Counted from the stretch's first letter, positions 27,640 to 39,465 are shown. The stretch: DNA of 64,000 nucleotides from Albula goreensis (GCA_022829145.1 CM040742.1:15924131-15988130), one strand, 5' to 3'. Numbers and translations: made by a program. The notes: a model not told the origin generated them from the sequence alone.

Positions 27640-27960
27640 TACCTCTGAGACTCATTAAATCCTCCCCTTATATTTGGAATGCATCAATCACAGTTAAATT
27701 CCTCCCATTTTCTATAGAACCCGTCCATCTCCCTCTAGCCCTTACCCATTACTCTGGAATCCATTGGTCACAGTTTAACGCCTCCCACTTCATGTAGAAC
27801 CAATCAGTCTGTCTTTAAAGCCTCCCCTTTTCATATCTGTTTTGTAGAATGCATCTCTTTAACCCCTCCCTGAATCCATCAATAGCTCCAACCCCTCCCC
27901 TTTCCTCCGGTATCCATTAATCTCTCTTCAACCCCTCCCCTTTCCTCCGGTATCCCACAC
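27640..27960. repeat. degenerate tandem repeat, CCTCCCCTTT type
   Basis: A unit of roughly 40-60 bases built on ..AACCCCTCCCCTTT..GAATCCATTAATC.. recurs about six times. The last two copies share CAACCCCTCCCCTTTCCTCC followed by GGTATCC exactly (about 27888-27954), so duplication reached recent times at that end. Older copies are strongly diverged. Confidence 0.65.
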
Positions 27961-27999
27961 AGCTTTCTCCTTCACAGTTTCCTCGCCGGGTACACTCAC

Positions 28000-28400
28000 A
28001 TCCCTGACAGTGTTCTCTCAGATTTTTGCAGCACCCTCCATCTCCTCTCGCACACTCGCCTCTTGGATTCCTCTCGCGCCCTCTTGCATCTATGATTGAA
28101 CGTGGGCCAGCTCCGGTGTCGCTCTCGGTATCACCTCCTCGGTCTCCGCATTGCGTCTCTGCCATGTGAAATCCCTTTGTGCTGTGGCAGATTAAGGAGC
28201 TCAGAGGTCTGTACGATGTGGATTTTGGGATTAGCTTAATAAGCAGCAAGGCGCTGTTGCCTTTCAATGCGAGCCTTGCGCATGAGATTGTGTTTGTACT
28301 GGCAGTCCAAACCCCGCCATCCTCATTTGCATCCAAAGGGCTCCAGAGGATTACGACAGTGAATTTCTCTCATATAGCGCCTTTCAAGGGTCTCAAGGAG
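28000..28400. promoter_or_regulatory. candidate regulatory block
   Basis: A CpG-bearing, repeat-free stretch between a degenerate array and a SINE. It includes AATTAAGG-like and GATTAGCTTAATAAG text. The call is by composition only; no conservation test was possible. Confidence 0.2.
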
Positions 28401-28542
28401 CTTTGTGGTCATGAGAGGGGTGGGTTTGAGGTGGGGGGAGGGGGCAGAAGCTACAGAGCAGCGTCTCATCTGGACGCTCAGTAAACATCATTTGGAATGG
28501 AGAGGCAGGGGATTTACTAAAGGAAAGCAAGAAAGCAAACTC

Positions 28543-28713
28543 ATCTTTATTCAGTTGTCTAGCAGACGGACCCATGCAGAGGATCTTACACTGTAGCCTC
28601 TCACCTGAATGTATAGTGGATTCTAGTGAGTTACTCTCTGTGCTGCCCCTGGAAATGGAACCTGTAACCCATTGGGTTCTGATCCTAGCCACTTGACCAC
28701 TGCATTGCACTGC
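28543..28713 (-). repeat. tRNA-derived SINE, minus strand
   Basis: On the minus strand the head reads GGCAGTGCAATGCAGTGGTC, then AAGTGGCTAGGATCAGAACC, and then a B-box-like GGTTCCATTTCC (28651-28662 on +). The far end reads GTGTAAGATCC.., then GGGTCCGTCTGCTAGA.., then AATAAAGATG, the usual fish SINE tail GTCTGCTA. Internal sequence is diverged. Head and tail order both fit a V-SINE-like element. Confidence 0.65.
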
Positions 28714-31472
28714 CTGTGGTCTCACCTGGTAGTGTACATGACTGAGATCACGAAAAACACATGCTTCACAGCTTGCTCTTACCGAGCGGGAACCTATATC
28801 CATGTCTGAACAAAAAGGCTCACTAGAAATGTGTGGAGGCAACATACACATAGCACCTCATGCTCAGTGCCACCATGGAAGAAGCATGGGAGTATACGCT
28901 AATCTGCAGTATGTCAGGTTTCCCTTGCTGCCAGACATCTGCCCCTTAAGTGTCACTCAAGCAACAATCAAGAGCTTTTTCATCCCCTGTAGTCTTCCCC
29001 TGTGTGATCCTGGAGTCTGGCCCTCATGCTGCATTACATCTGTGCTGCTGCCTGTTGCAAAGCACTGTGGGTATGAGAAAAGTACCCTCTTACTAGTATT
29101 ATAATTTCATCCCAACCAATCACCAGGTCGATTGTGGTTGTTCTTCTGGGCCTCACAGTTCCTACTAGTTCTCTGGTAGATCCGGGATGTTGTGAAGGGC
29201 GCGTCCACTTCCAAGCAGTGTTGCCTTTTAGCGAGCTGCCGCTTTTTGTGTTCCAGGCTGGCCTACTTGTTGTTTTTTCAGGGCAGGGGAGAGAATACCT
29301 GGGCTCCCATAACCTTTTTATTATTATATATTGTTTTGTTGTACGTTTTAATATACGGGCCCCATGCTGCATGTCATCACCCCCCCCCCACCCTTCCTGT
29401 CTCTCTCTCCACAATCACCATTAAATAAAGCGAAAATGCCAAACAAATAATTTAAAAAAATGTTTTAACAGGACGATGACAGTGATAAATTAATTTTGTG
29501 GTTTTACTTGGCAAGACAGACATTCCCAGCTGCAGTTTCATGGATGTTTCAATGTTCATGCTTTTCTCATACTGAGAACACTTATTTTCCAGGCCATTGT
29601 CAACTCGTCGCGAAGCCTTTTTGTCATTTTAAAACGCTAAATTAGTAATTGTCATCATCCCATTAAAGCATGAATAAATCATCACTTTATTGTCATTGTG
29701 TTTATCATCAGAAAACAGGTCGTCGGTGAATGTTTTCCTTCAGAATTCTCACCGTCCTGCCTCTCTTTGCACAGTGGTGCACATTTGGCTGGCTGTGGAT
29801 CTGGACCAGGTTTCTTGGTGACGTGACAGCTGAGTCAGAGCCAGGCCCAGGTTGTGGCCTGGGCCGCCCGATGCTCGCGATGATTAATTACTCTCAGCGG
29901 GACACCCGTCCATTCATTACCGTTTCAATCCAGAGTCACACAATGCACCGCCTTTTATTTTGTCATTGTCCCCCTTGTGCCATCCTTCCTGTTCACAAGA
30001 CAAATTAGAAAGGATGTTCACTGGCTGATCGTGTTGTTGGAGAATTTGTAAATTAATCAAAATGATGTTAACTTTACAAATATGGTGTCACCCTGACTGC
30101 TACTTCTGTTGCTGCGGCTGTCGCAAAATCAAACTGTAATGCACTTGGGCACCATGACAACTACCTAGTCAGCCCCCTCCCAGATACTAGCATCGTCTTC
30201 CCTGGATGTTAGACATTGTACTTATTACTTAAAATTTTCTGGTTTTCAGTTTGGGTTGTGTATGTGCTAGACTGTTGCGTTTTTATATTGTTTTTCATGG
30301 GTTTCAGTGGTTATTTTCAGGCTAATTGTTACACAGGGGATACAATTAGGGACTATTTTCAATGGCATATTTATCATGAAAAGTGGACACCTGGTGGTGG
30401 TTATTTATGCAAATATTTATCTGCTCTGAACTGGACTGGACTACCGGGAGACAGCTTGAGACCACAGGTAAAAAAAAAGCTGGGACTTCAGAGAACTGTG
30501 GGGCCCCCATTGCCAAGAAATAACATTTTATTTTTGGCTTCACAAGGTTTCAAAAATGGATTATGATGTGTCTGAGGTTTTTATTTTTGTTAAAACAGTT
30601 TTTTATTTTAATTCGGTCTTTTGAGGTCTTCGTACATGAGGTCTTCATACTTTCATAGCTGTTGTGTGATGTATCCCCGTTACATATTCCAGTACATGGG
30701 ATGTAATTGGGTGCATGAGTAGACGGTAATGGGGTGTGAATAAACTGTGTTAATGATTCAGGCTCTCTCCCTCTGTAGCCAGGGGCATTATGGGACTTCC
30801 ACTGATCTGCCTGCTCAGACTGGATTTCAAACTTTTTATACATGTGTTTAATGAAGTCAGATCTGCATGTTGGATAGCCAAGTGTCTTTAATTCTCAGAA
30901 AAAAAGTTTCAATGCTAAAAAAACCCATACAACTAATTACATATACAGTATAAAGGATATTTGGCACTTTATATCTGCAACAGTAAAAGCACCCTCTAAA
31001 TTTGGGTCTGCCTACCAAAATATGTGTAACAGCTAGGTAGACAAAACAAATAGTTTTGAGCCATATGTTTCTGAAACTGAACAAGCATTGTACCAAAGCA
31101 GTGCCACCCCATGTCTCTTACATATGCTCGTGTAACGCCTATTGTTTTATCATCTTGCCATCTCAAGAAAATGTGGTGTTTCAAGTGTTATGTGTGTGAT
31201 CGGTTTGTGAAAACCATGGCTACTGTCAGCCGAAACCGTGTGGATGACAGTACGGTGGAGAGCTGGTGGTAACAAGTGTACCTTCAACAAACATTCCACA
31301 CTTTCCCTTCTCTGAGACACACTGTGTGCCGCGATATATAACTTAAGCAGACATACTTAACCTATATATGGCAGTGTAGACAAGGAAGTGATTTACTGCG
31401 ACTGTAGACAGAGATTAAATAAAGCAGGGAACATAATCTCTGGTGCAGCTGTGGTTTACCTGAGTGGTTATG
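28714..31472. other. noncoding DNA, no gene seen
   Basis: No exon was recognised. A C run lies at 29380-29389. The segment 29580-29960 is the most enhancer-like part and is listed separately. The rest is ordinary AT-rich sequence. Confidence 0.5.
29580..29960. promoter_or_regulatory. candidate conserved noncoding element pair
   Basis: Two repeat-free blocks (about 29590-29720 and 29850-29960) carry homeobox-type cores (AAATTAGTAATTG, GATTAATTACTC) and CpGs kept in an AT-rich setting. This pattern is typical of deeply conserved enhancers in large introns of neural genes. Inference only. Confidence 0.3.
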
Positions 31473-31497
31473 TCTCTCTCTCTCTCTCTCTCTCTCT
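31473..31497. repeat. (TC)n microsatellite
   Basis: A short perfect TC run of about 25 bases. Confidence 0.9.
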
Positions 31498-34400
31498 GGA
31501 GGGTTTTGTGTCTGTGACTGCTACCATGGCCCTGTGGTCCAAACAGAATTCGGGCTCTAAGACTATTCCAGTTTCCTTAGCAGTGGCAGTACATCAATGT
31601 CTGGCACAATTGGAAGCAGCAGGTAATTGTAACCTGTTGGATTAGACCGCTTTCTCTCATAGGCAATAAGCTTCCTGCTGTTTTCGCCTGTCGTCTTTGC
31701 CAACTGTTATAGGCTGTTGATGTGTTTGTTGAGACATCTCCGCTCCCTCGTGCTTTAGCGATGCGACATCTCTGGATGTATGACTCAATACACTGCACAC
31801 ACACTCCCTCAAGTGCGTTGACGGCGGTATAAATGGGCCTGAAGCAACAGTTTTGACAGGATCCCCTACTGTACCAATGTTGCACAAACCAGCATTTTTT
31901 TTTTCATTTCAGCTTCTAACCATCAAATGACCACCAGATTGTCAAAGTCATGACAATGTGCTACGTGCAATGTGAATTGCCGAAAAGAATTACCAAACAG
32001 TAGCATTGAATCAATAATCGTTTTAATGCAGATGTTCTTAAAATAATGAAATTCTTTGTTCAAGGTCAAGACAGAGGCCCAAAAGGGATTAGACTGCATG
32101 CTTACCTTCAGGTGTTTATGTACAGAGTATGTGCCGTTTTGATCACTATGAATTATGACAGCCATTCTCAGAGCTCATCCTAGTGATTGAAAGCTGCCCA
32201 ATGGCAAAACAAGCTTGATACGGAGAGAGAAAGAGGGGAACTAAAAAGGGCCAGGAGAGGTGTTACATCTCTCTTGCTTTCACACAGACTACAGGGAGTG
32301 GATTGGTGAAGGCAGGAAGGTTGTTTGCATTAGCTGAATTCAGAAACCTCATGGAGGACCCGTGTGGCTTATTAAAGGGTCTTTCGGACCATGTGAGGAG
32401 CGAGTGGCACTCTCGTCATATTTCATACCTCCTTCAGATTTTCAGAGAAGACGCAGGAGAAGAGTTTAGGGGAACAAAGTCATAGGCAAAGGTCAAAGTT
32501 ATTCAAGGGAGCTTAGAGTAATGGAAAGACAAAGAGCTCACTTTGAAGTGCATTTGAATCTTTAATCAAATCAGCCTTTCACCAACAAAGGCTGTGGTTT
32601 TTTATCTGTGTGGAAGGAAGAAATGAATGAATGTAGCAACAAAGTTCTTTGGTCCTCTCAGATTTCACTTAATAGTGTTTTTCTTCTTTTAAAAATAATG
32701 CAACCCCATAGGAATTTTTTATTTTGTGTTGTTCTCTTTTCAGTAATTTTATGGTTAGCTCAGCCTCACTTCTCTCTCTTGTGGTTTTCTGTACCATATT
32801 TAATAAATAAGTCAACAACATGCCACAAACCACCCTTGAAAGATTGCTTTGTAAAAACTTATTTTTACTGATTGTTTTTCATTTTCGCTAATTACAGAAT
32901 AGCTGATGGTTTCCTTGGATCAGGGTTTCTCAGACTCTACCTATGGTAGAACTATGGTAGAGCTTATTCACATGTATCAACAACCTAAACTAATGAAGAC
33001 ATTACCTAAGAACGCCAGCGTATGCAATTTGTTCCCCAGGACCGAGTTTGAGAAATGCTACACAGGATTTACCTCCCTTAATCAATACATCCTTGATTAG
33101 TTAAGGGAACAAAGTGAAGCACACACCTTCACACTTGCCTACAATCACTTTTTCTCTTACCTTGGAGAAATTGAAACTAACCTGCACCAGCAGTCTGCAG
33201 TCAATCGATCAGCCTAAGGAGTGATTTTTGAGCTTTGAGACAGGGACAATAGCACTGACTGCAACCCTCCCACCCGGGTGTCACTATGACAACCCATTCC
33301 CAGCCACCTGCTTACAACAAGGTCAGGATCTCATACCAGTCCATTGGGCACGTTGCTGTAATGAAAAGTAGCACGTTAGCAAGGAGGCGTCGTGCTACAG
33401 ACTCAGTGACGACAATGGCTATCGATGGAATTTATGAAGCTCTTTGCCCCCACCGCCCCCCCCCCCCTCCCCCCACACTCCCTTTACCAGGCAGGCTTTT
33501 TCACCAGTGGAGCAGCTGTGGAGCAGAGAACATCTTTAACCTTGAAGCACACACCTGCATGGGTGAGCGAGGATTGATCTCCTGTCCAAACGCCCCCTCC
33601 ACCCCCTCTTTCCCCTCCTCCCCCCATCCCTCCCATGCCCCATGACGGGCCTCTGGATCAATTCCGCCGCACCTGTATAATGTGTTTGCTCTCGCAGGCA
33701 TCTCATCTCACTGTGACTTACAGCGACGAAAGTAAAATAAGTCCCCAAATAAAGGCGGGCCGCTTTGCTTAAGGGGTGCCAGTGGCAGCTTCCCGCACCC
33801 TCAGGTCCGACGCCCCCCGCCATCCCTCCACCCGGCCCCCTCACCGCGGCCTCTGGGGACCTTGCTTCGGCGGGTAATGGATGAGATCGCTGGCAGAATG
33901 GCCTGGTTCCTATCGACCCACTTCTCCCCCATGTCCCTCATCACACACACAATCGACCTGTTTCTCCACAGTCCCCCTCCTGCAGATGCACAAAGACATT
34001 ACAGAGGCTTTTTTACTCACTCTCATCCACAAGGACATGCACACACTTTCTCTTCTTCCGTCTCTCTTTCACACACACACGCTTGCATTTTTATATATAC
34101 ACATAGGTTCAGTCTCCTTCTCACCTGCTCCAAGCGAACACAGTTCCATGAATTTTTGCCTTATTTAAACTTCAATAGAGTACACTCCTCATTAAGATGA
34201 AATGGGCAATGGGATCCTTAAACGACATAAACATAATAAGGCATTGATGTCCTTTAATACTAACTGTTAATCAGCAGCATAGCAAGGACCCTTTTAAATG
34301 TGACCCTGTGACATTTTAAATTAATCCTTATTAAAGGTTCGGTCTCCTTTATCCACAGCCATGTCTTCTTTTTCTCAGTGTAATTAGAAGGGCAGACTGC

Positions 34401-35990
34401 AGGGTGTTGCACATTATGGCCTAATGACTTCCATGGCTTCCTATAAACACAACACATTTTTGAGACCCACACACTGTCTGATGACAAAGCCAGCAATCAG
34501 GGGTTTGACAGAGCATGCGCAGAGTTTGCAGCGGTATCTGTAGAGTGGTGAGGTGGGTGGGGTTCATTTTCATTTGCCCACAAGTTGGTGAGACTCCAAA
34601 AGACTTCACTACCCATAATGCCTGACAGGGTAACCTTGGGCTGAGATGCAGACATAGGATGGGGTTTAACGATCCAAAGATACTCACTACTGAACAGATG
34701 TGCACTATACTGCTTAATATGGAGGCACATGAAGGGGCGTGATACAGGTAGCATACCTTTTTTTCAGTTCAGTGATGTGATCCATTGGCTGGATTGAAAC
34801 CTAACCCGTCCTGGGCTGGGTGTGAATGTGCATCCTTTGGGGTTATGCATAACCGGCTGTAGCATTATTTCACCCAGACAGGGAGGTTTTTTTTCTGGAC
34901 AAGAAAAACTCCTCCATTCCATCTGGTACCTGTGATCTGCCTGTGCCAGGTGTGCAGTCCTGCTGGACAGTCACTGCCCAGTTCAGCTGCTGGACTCCAG
35001 CAGTGAGAAGAATCACTGGGCACACATCTTTAAAGGCCAGCTTGGCTCATTCCTGATGCTGTTCACCTATATATACCACATCCTTTAGTTTGACAATGGT
35101 GTTGCACAGCGGTCCAAGTCCCAAAAACTTTTCATTGAGTATTTGGTCATTATGTGTCATCCTTCTTAAACTTGCAGTTATTACTTATGCATCATACCTT
35201 CAATATTTGTAATCTTATTGAGTAAATTGAGAAGGGAGTGATACTTTAGTTACGTGCACTCATAGATCACCACAGTCTGCTTTCATTTTATACAAGTATT
35301 CCTTTGATAAAAATCAGAAAGTAAGAGGTGGTAGGCCTTCAAAAGGAAACACATGCTCCTCCCAAACTGACAGAGGATCCTCGGTGGAAACTAGCCTACA
35401 CAGTTATGCTTGGGCATTCACAATTGGGAAGGAAAAAGAAAACTGGAGAACAGATCGAGCACTCAGAGTAGTTAAAGGAGCATGGTTGAAGAGGAGACAT
35501 TAGCAGTGCAGAAAAACACCAGACTCACATCATTACACATTGGGAAGCTCTAGACGGAGACCTGGATTCAGTCAACCTTTGTTAGCATTGACTCGTGAGT
35601 AAATTCAAGTGTCAGGTTTTTTTTATCCATAAACAGTTTTGCAGGCCAAATTGAATTTTGAAGACAAAATGTCGATAAAAATAAGTTTAAGGACAAACGT
35701 TGATTGAATCCTGCCCACAAAATTAAGAGGCCTGATGTTTCTGTACGAGCATGTCTGGCTAATACCTGGCCTTAGACACTGATGAGGTGACATCGGTGGT
35801 TTGATCATTGGGTGGGTGGGCAGGTGGGTGTGGGTTACTGGGAGAAGCTGTGGCTGCGACTGGGGATTATCCTTTTGTCATCACCAAGGGAGCACAAACC
35901 ACTCTTCAGTTGCAGTAACCAGACAGATATACCAGAGACGTTTTCTTCTTCCACCCTTTCTCTCACAGTTCTCTCTTGGCTTTTCATGTG
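31498..35990. other. noncoding DNA upstream of tenm2 exon
   Basis: No exon was recognised. C-rich runs lie at about 33449-33478 and 33590-33640. Blocks at about 33640-33920 and 34150-34400 are repeat-poor with conserved-looking text. Any noncoding 5' exon of tenm2 here could not be told from intron by eye. Confidence 0.5.
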
Positions 35991-36240
35991 TCTTCGATGT
36001 GGGCAGGTCCGCGTTTGCGTTGAGGCGTTATGTTCCCGCTTTACAGAGGTGTCAATGTTCACACTGGGTGCTGTTTTACCTCCTTTTTTAAAATAAAGCA
36101 GAAGTGAGCATTCGAAGACTCGTAAACCGATTCGCTAGATGAATGAAAGAAAAGATTCCCACACTCCTCCCCGGAGATCGACAGCGGAAGAAACGCGCCG
36201 AAAGTCACTGTCAAAAAAATAGAATTTCCCCCAGGAGCGA
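35990..36240. promoter_or_regulatory. CpG-richer patch before tenm2 exon (possible alternative promoter)
   Basis: About 17 CpGs occur in 250 bases, well above the neighbourhood, in two clusters (35990-36040 and 36110-36235). An ETS-like CGGAAG occurs at about 36184. There is no TATA box or initiator that decides it. It lies 0.55 kb before the exon acceptor, so an alternative first exon here is possible but unproven. Confidence 0.25.
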
Positions 36241-36742
36241 GTTTTGCCAGATGATACTTGCAAAGCTTGATTACACAATTTTTGCTTCACTCTCTCACTC
36301 ACGAACACCAAGTTTTATTTTACAGTAATACCAGCAGTGATATTGTGCAGGGAACCCAACAGACATTGTGCAGCCATGATTTATTAATGTATTTATCACT
36401 TTGATTTATTTTGTAAAAATAGGGAATACAATAAGTACATAAAGTACAAATAACATTAGCAGTAACAGATAAAATAAAACAGCAGATACCTAAGGAAACC
36501 TATGCTAGTCTTATCAAGAAACCAAAGCTGCTGTAATATAAATAGACATTTTATGAACGTTATGTAAATTATCTATCAAAGTCGTTTTTTCGTGTGTTTC
36601 TCGCTTACTCATAAAAAGCTCTTTCATTTATTCCAGTGCATATATGGAACCAATCTTGGTTCTTTAGCACAAACCAAGTAGCAATGGATTCTGGTTAAGA
36701 AGTATTTTTTTAAAGTAATCAACCCTGCACTGATATTAACCA

Positions 36743-36772
36743 TGGCCTCTCTTTCTCTGTCTCCCCCGACAG
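36743..36772 (+). other. 3' splice site (acceptor) of tenm2 coding exon
   Basis: A long pyrimidine run (TCTCTTTCTCTGTCTCCCCC) is followed by GACAG. The AG lies at 36771-36772, immediately before the exon. It is a strong consensus acceptor. Confidence 0.85.
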
Positions 36773-36845
36773 GTGAAGAGTATACTTGTGAGAAAGCTCT
36801 CTGTTTTGGCGGTTGTGATTGGAGTGGCTGTACAGCGCTTCCACA
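36773..36845 (+). other. tenm2: tenm2 exon, 5' UTR part
   Basis: This is the untranslated front of the first coding exon, 73 bases between the acceptor and the ATG. It has no ATG of its own. An in-frame stop at 36816-36818 blocks any longer N-terminus. Because the exon opens with an acceptor, at least one noncoding exon and the promoter must lie further upstream. I could not find them here with confidence. Confidence 0.8.
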
Positions 36846-37074
36846 ATGGACGTGAAGGAGCAGCGCCACCGCTCCCTGACCAGGGCCCACTGCGGCAAGG
36901 ACCTGCACTACAACTCCTCCTCCCTGGACAGTGAGGACTGCCGTGTGCCCACCCAGAAGTCCTACAGCTCCAGCGAGACGCTGAAGGCCTATGACCACCA
37001 TGAGGCCCGGCTGCACTACACCGGATGCATGACTGAGCTGGTCCACCGGGAGGTCAGCGAGTACTCCCGCCAAG
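36846..37074 (+). CDS. tenm2: teneurin-2, first coding exon (partial gene)
   Basis: This exon encodes residues 1-76 of teneurin-2, a large type II transmembrane synaptic adhesion protein that binds latrophilins. The part seen is the start of the cytoplasmic domain. The translation begins [20 protein letters not shown] and contains [20 protein letters not shown] at about residues 28-47, which closely matches human TENM2 as I remember it. TENM3 and TENM4 differ in the RHRSLTR..CGK stretch, and TENM1 is far more distant. The ATG has A at -3 and G at +4, an in-frame TGA lies ten codons upstream (36816-36818), and no other ATG occurs in the exon before it. The exon ends CAAG|GTGAGC, leaving phase 1, the same point (..RQ G) as in mammals. 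Residues 51-76 are less like human than residues 1-50. No transmembrane or extracellular exon lies in the window, so the gene runs off the right side. Identity is nearly certain; the choice between tenm2 and a fish duplicate of it is not settled. Confidence 0.95.
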
Positions 37075-37080
37075 GTGAGC
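37073..37080 (+). other. 5' splice site (donor) of tenm2 coding exon
   Basis: The sequence AG|GTGAGC is a near-perfect donor, with the cut after 37074. Reading through it turns the frame into pyrimidine-rich intron code with no resemblance to teneurin. Confidence 0.9.
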
Positions 37081-37340
37081 TGTTCTCCCCTCCTTTTACT
37101 TGCCGTATGACTCCCTCCTTATCTTTCTCTTTAAAGTGTGTCAGGCCTTCTGCTCTTTACCTGCCACCTTTGCTCAAACCTGTTTTCTTTTCCTGTGAGA
37201 GTTAATTACTCCCTTACCTGTGCCAGTCCTTACATGTCACTTACTCTCTCACCTGTATCAGGGTTTCTGTTCTTTACCTGCTTTCACCTGTTTTAGGGTC
37301 ACTATTTCTCACCTGCAGTCTTCCTTCCTCTTGCAGAGCC
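37081..37340. repeat. cryptic repeat of TTACCTG / CACCTG motifs in the intron start
   Basis: Motifs of the form CTTTACCTG, CTTACCTGTG, TCACCTGTATCAGG and TTTCACCTGTTTTAGG recur about every 20-50 bases in pyrimidine-rich sequence. CACCTG is an E-box of the ZEB/SNAI/E-protein type. On the minus strand the same motifs read CAGGTAAAG or CAGGTGAGA, like donor splice sites. The unit is too diverged for a clean alignment. Confidence 0.45.
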
Positions 37341-38489
37341 AGTATCCCTTCCTGTACTTCCCCTACCTTCCCGCCAGCTGTGTCAAGCTTTTCCATTTCA
37401 GCCAATCAATGTGTGTGAGAGTTCAGTTACTATTCTTCCCTGTTCAGCCAGATATTAGTCTGAAATGTATTTACCCTTGTATTGTGTGTTTTCCTTTACC
37501 TTATCCTTTTCTTTGATGCTGACCATGCAACCACTTAGATATCAGAGGTATAATAAACTGCACCAGTTTCAGCTTGAATCACAAGGAACCATTCTCATAT
37601 CTGAAAACTAATATGTGTAGTTCTTACCTGGGTCAGGTGTTCAATTTAGCACATGTTAGAAGTACCACCCATAACGTATAGAGATTTCCGTTCCCACACC
37701 TGTTCAGGTATGCCCGGCCATGCAGTGGTCTCTGTCTTAAGGCAGACCGGTCTGTTGAGACGCGTAACGTGAGCTGCGTGAGACAGAGGTGTCGCTTGTC
37801 AGAGGTGTCAGGTGCAGGCTGTTACACTGTGTGATTCCTGTTCGCCTCCCTTGCCCGGGCTCGGCTCCACTGGTCCATCTCCTCTGCTCAATCCTCCTGT
37901 CAGCGAGTCGCTCAGGTTCCTGCAGGGCCTCCTCTGTGATAACTCTCCTGCTGTCACTCTCTCCCTGCTATCGCTCTGCTGTATTTGTCCATCTCTTTGA
38001 CCCCATCTTTACTAAAATGCCCCATAGGAAACTAGAGAAAGTCTCGCTGGCCTTGTGAGAGACAGCCTGTTGTAACATAGACTGCATGAATGCTTAGTAG
38101 CATGCAGTTCTTATTATTTAAAAGTATCATTAAGCTATGTTGTGTAGTTTTATGGGAAGTGTTTCAAGTAAATGCTCAAAATATTACTTTTGATAGTTTA
38201 TTAAGGTTTATTGATCGTTATCTGAAATACAGGTAGGAAAGTGAAAAAAATGCAAAACACCAATGTATAGTCACTTAATAGCCATTCACCACCTCACGTG
38301 AATGGAATGACTAGTGGGGCCAATATGTAGAGTCCATAAATGGCTTGGAGAAATAGTCCATCACTCTTTAACAGGCATCTACTCATGCATAGTTTAAGGA
38401 AGCACTAAATCACTGTCTTAGCCATTGATCCAGAAAAATCTTAGTAAATACTGGATGGTGTTTGGAGCTGGTGAATGAAAAGGGTGTGC

Positions 38490-38526
<37 letters not shown>

Positions 38527-38977
38527 CATGTGTTTGTGTAAAGATTTGAATTGACTGAGAAGGAGATCGAGAGACATTAAAAAAAGCCTAGACACAGCTT
38601 TACCCTCAGCAGTGCCACCCGAGAGCATACACTGAGTTACTATAACCTCGGGCTGGAAATGATCAGATACATCTGTGGTGAAATCAAATGCAACACAAAT
38701 GAGATTTCACAAACTGGATATTCCCATTATAATTTGGTTTAAACTTTCCAAAATTCAATGTACTCAGCCAGCAAAGACTACTCAAAATGGGGGAAATATC
38801 CATCCCACTAAATTCTGCATTCAGCTTGTATTTAAACATACTGAAAATATGGAGGAATACTTATTATACTGCATGCAGGGACTAATTACCCAGATTTTCA
38901 TTTCAAATCTAAATCCTTACATTTTATAGAGCATCGAAATTTAAGTCTGACAGATTCTTAAAATTTCAGTCTTTCCT
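37341..38977. other. intron of tenm2, no gene seen
   Basis: No exon was recognised. A (TG)n run lies at 38492-38520. The CpG-bearing block at about 37740-38000 is the only compositional change. Confidence 0.6.
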
Positions 38978-39465
38978 CAAAGACTCAGCTCAGTAAAAAG
39001 GTCCCTTCTGTCTCAATCACCCCCACAAACCCAAAGACTCAGCACAGAGAAAAGATCCCTTCTGTCTCAATCACCCCCACAAACCCAAAGACTCAGCACA
39101 GAGAAAAGATCCCTTCTGTCTCAATCACCCCCAAACAAACCCAAAGACTCAGCACAGAGAAAAGATCCCTTCTGTCTCAATCACCCCCACAAACCCAAAG
39201 ACTCAGCACAGAGAAAAGGTCCCTTCTGTCTCAATCACCCCCACAAACCCAAAGACTCAGCACAGAGAAAAGATCCCTTCTGTCTCAATCACCCCCACAA
39301 ACCCAAAGACTCAGCACAGAGAAAAGATCCCTTCTGTCTCAATCACCCCCACAAACCCAAAGACTCAGCACAGAGAAAAGATCCCTTCTGTCTCAATCAC
39401 CCCCACAAACCCAAAGACTCAGCACAGAGAAAAGATCCCTTCTGTCTCAATCACCCCTACAAACC
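38978..39465. repeat. 54-bp minisatellite, 9 copies
   Basis: The unit begins CAAAGACTCAGCACAGAGAA and includes CCCTTCTGTCTCAATCACCC. Units start CCCTTCTG at 39003, 39057, 39111, 39167, 39221, 39275, 39329, 39383 and 39437. All spacings are 54 except one of 56, where a unit has CCCCCAAACAAACCC in place of CCCCCACAAACCC. The first unit is the most diverged and the last ends CCCCTACAAACC. The high identity points to recent expansion or conversion. Confidence 0.97.

Noticed and set aside
28393-28851. 152-residue minus-strand frame
   Set aside because: It overlaps a SINE and has no recognisable domain.
38978-39465. Regular repeats as a CRISPR array
   Set aside because: Units are directly joined with no variable spacers, and the DNA is vertebrate; it is a minisatellite.
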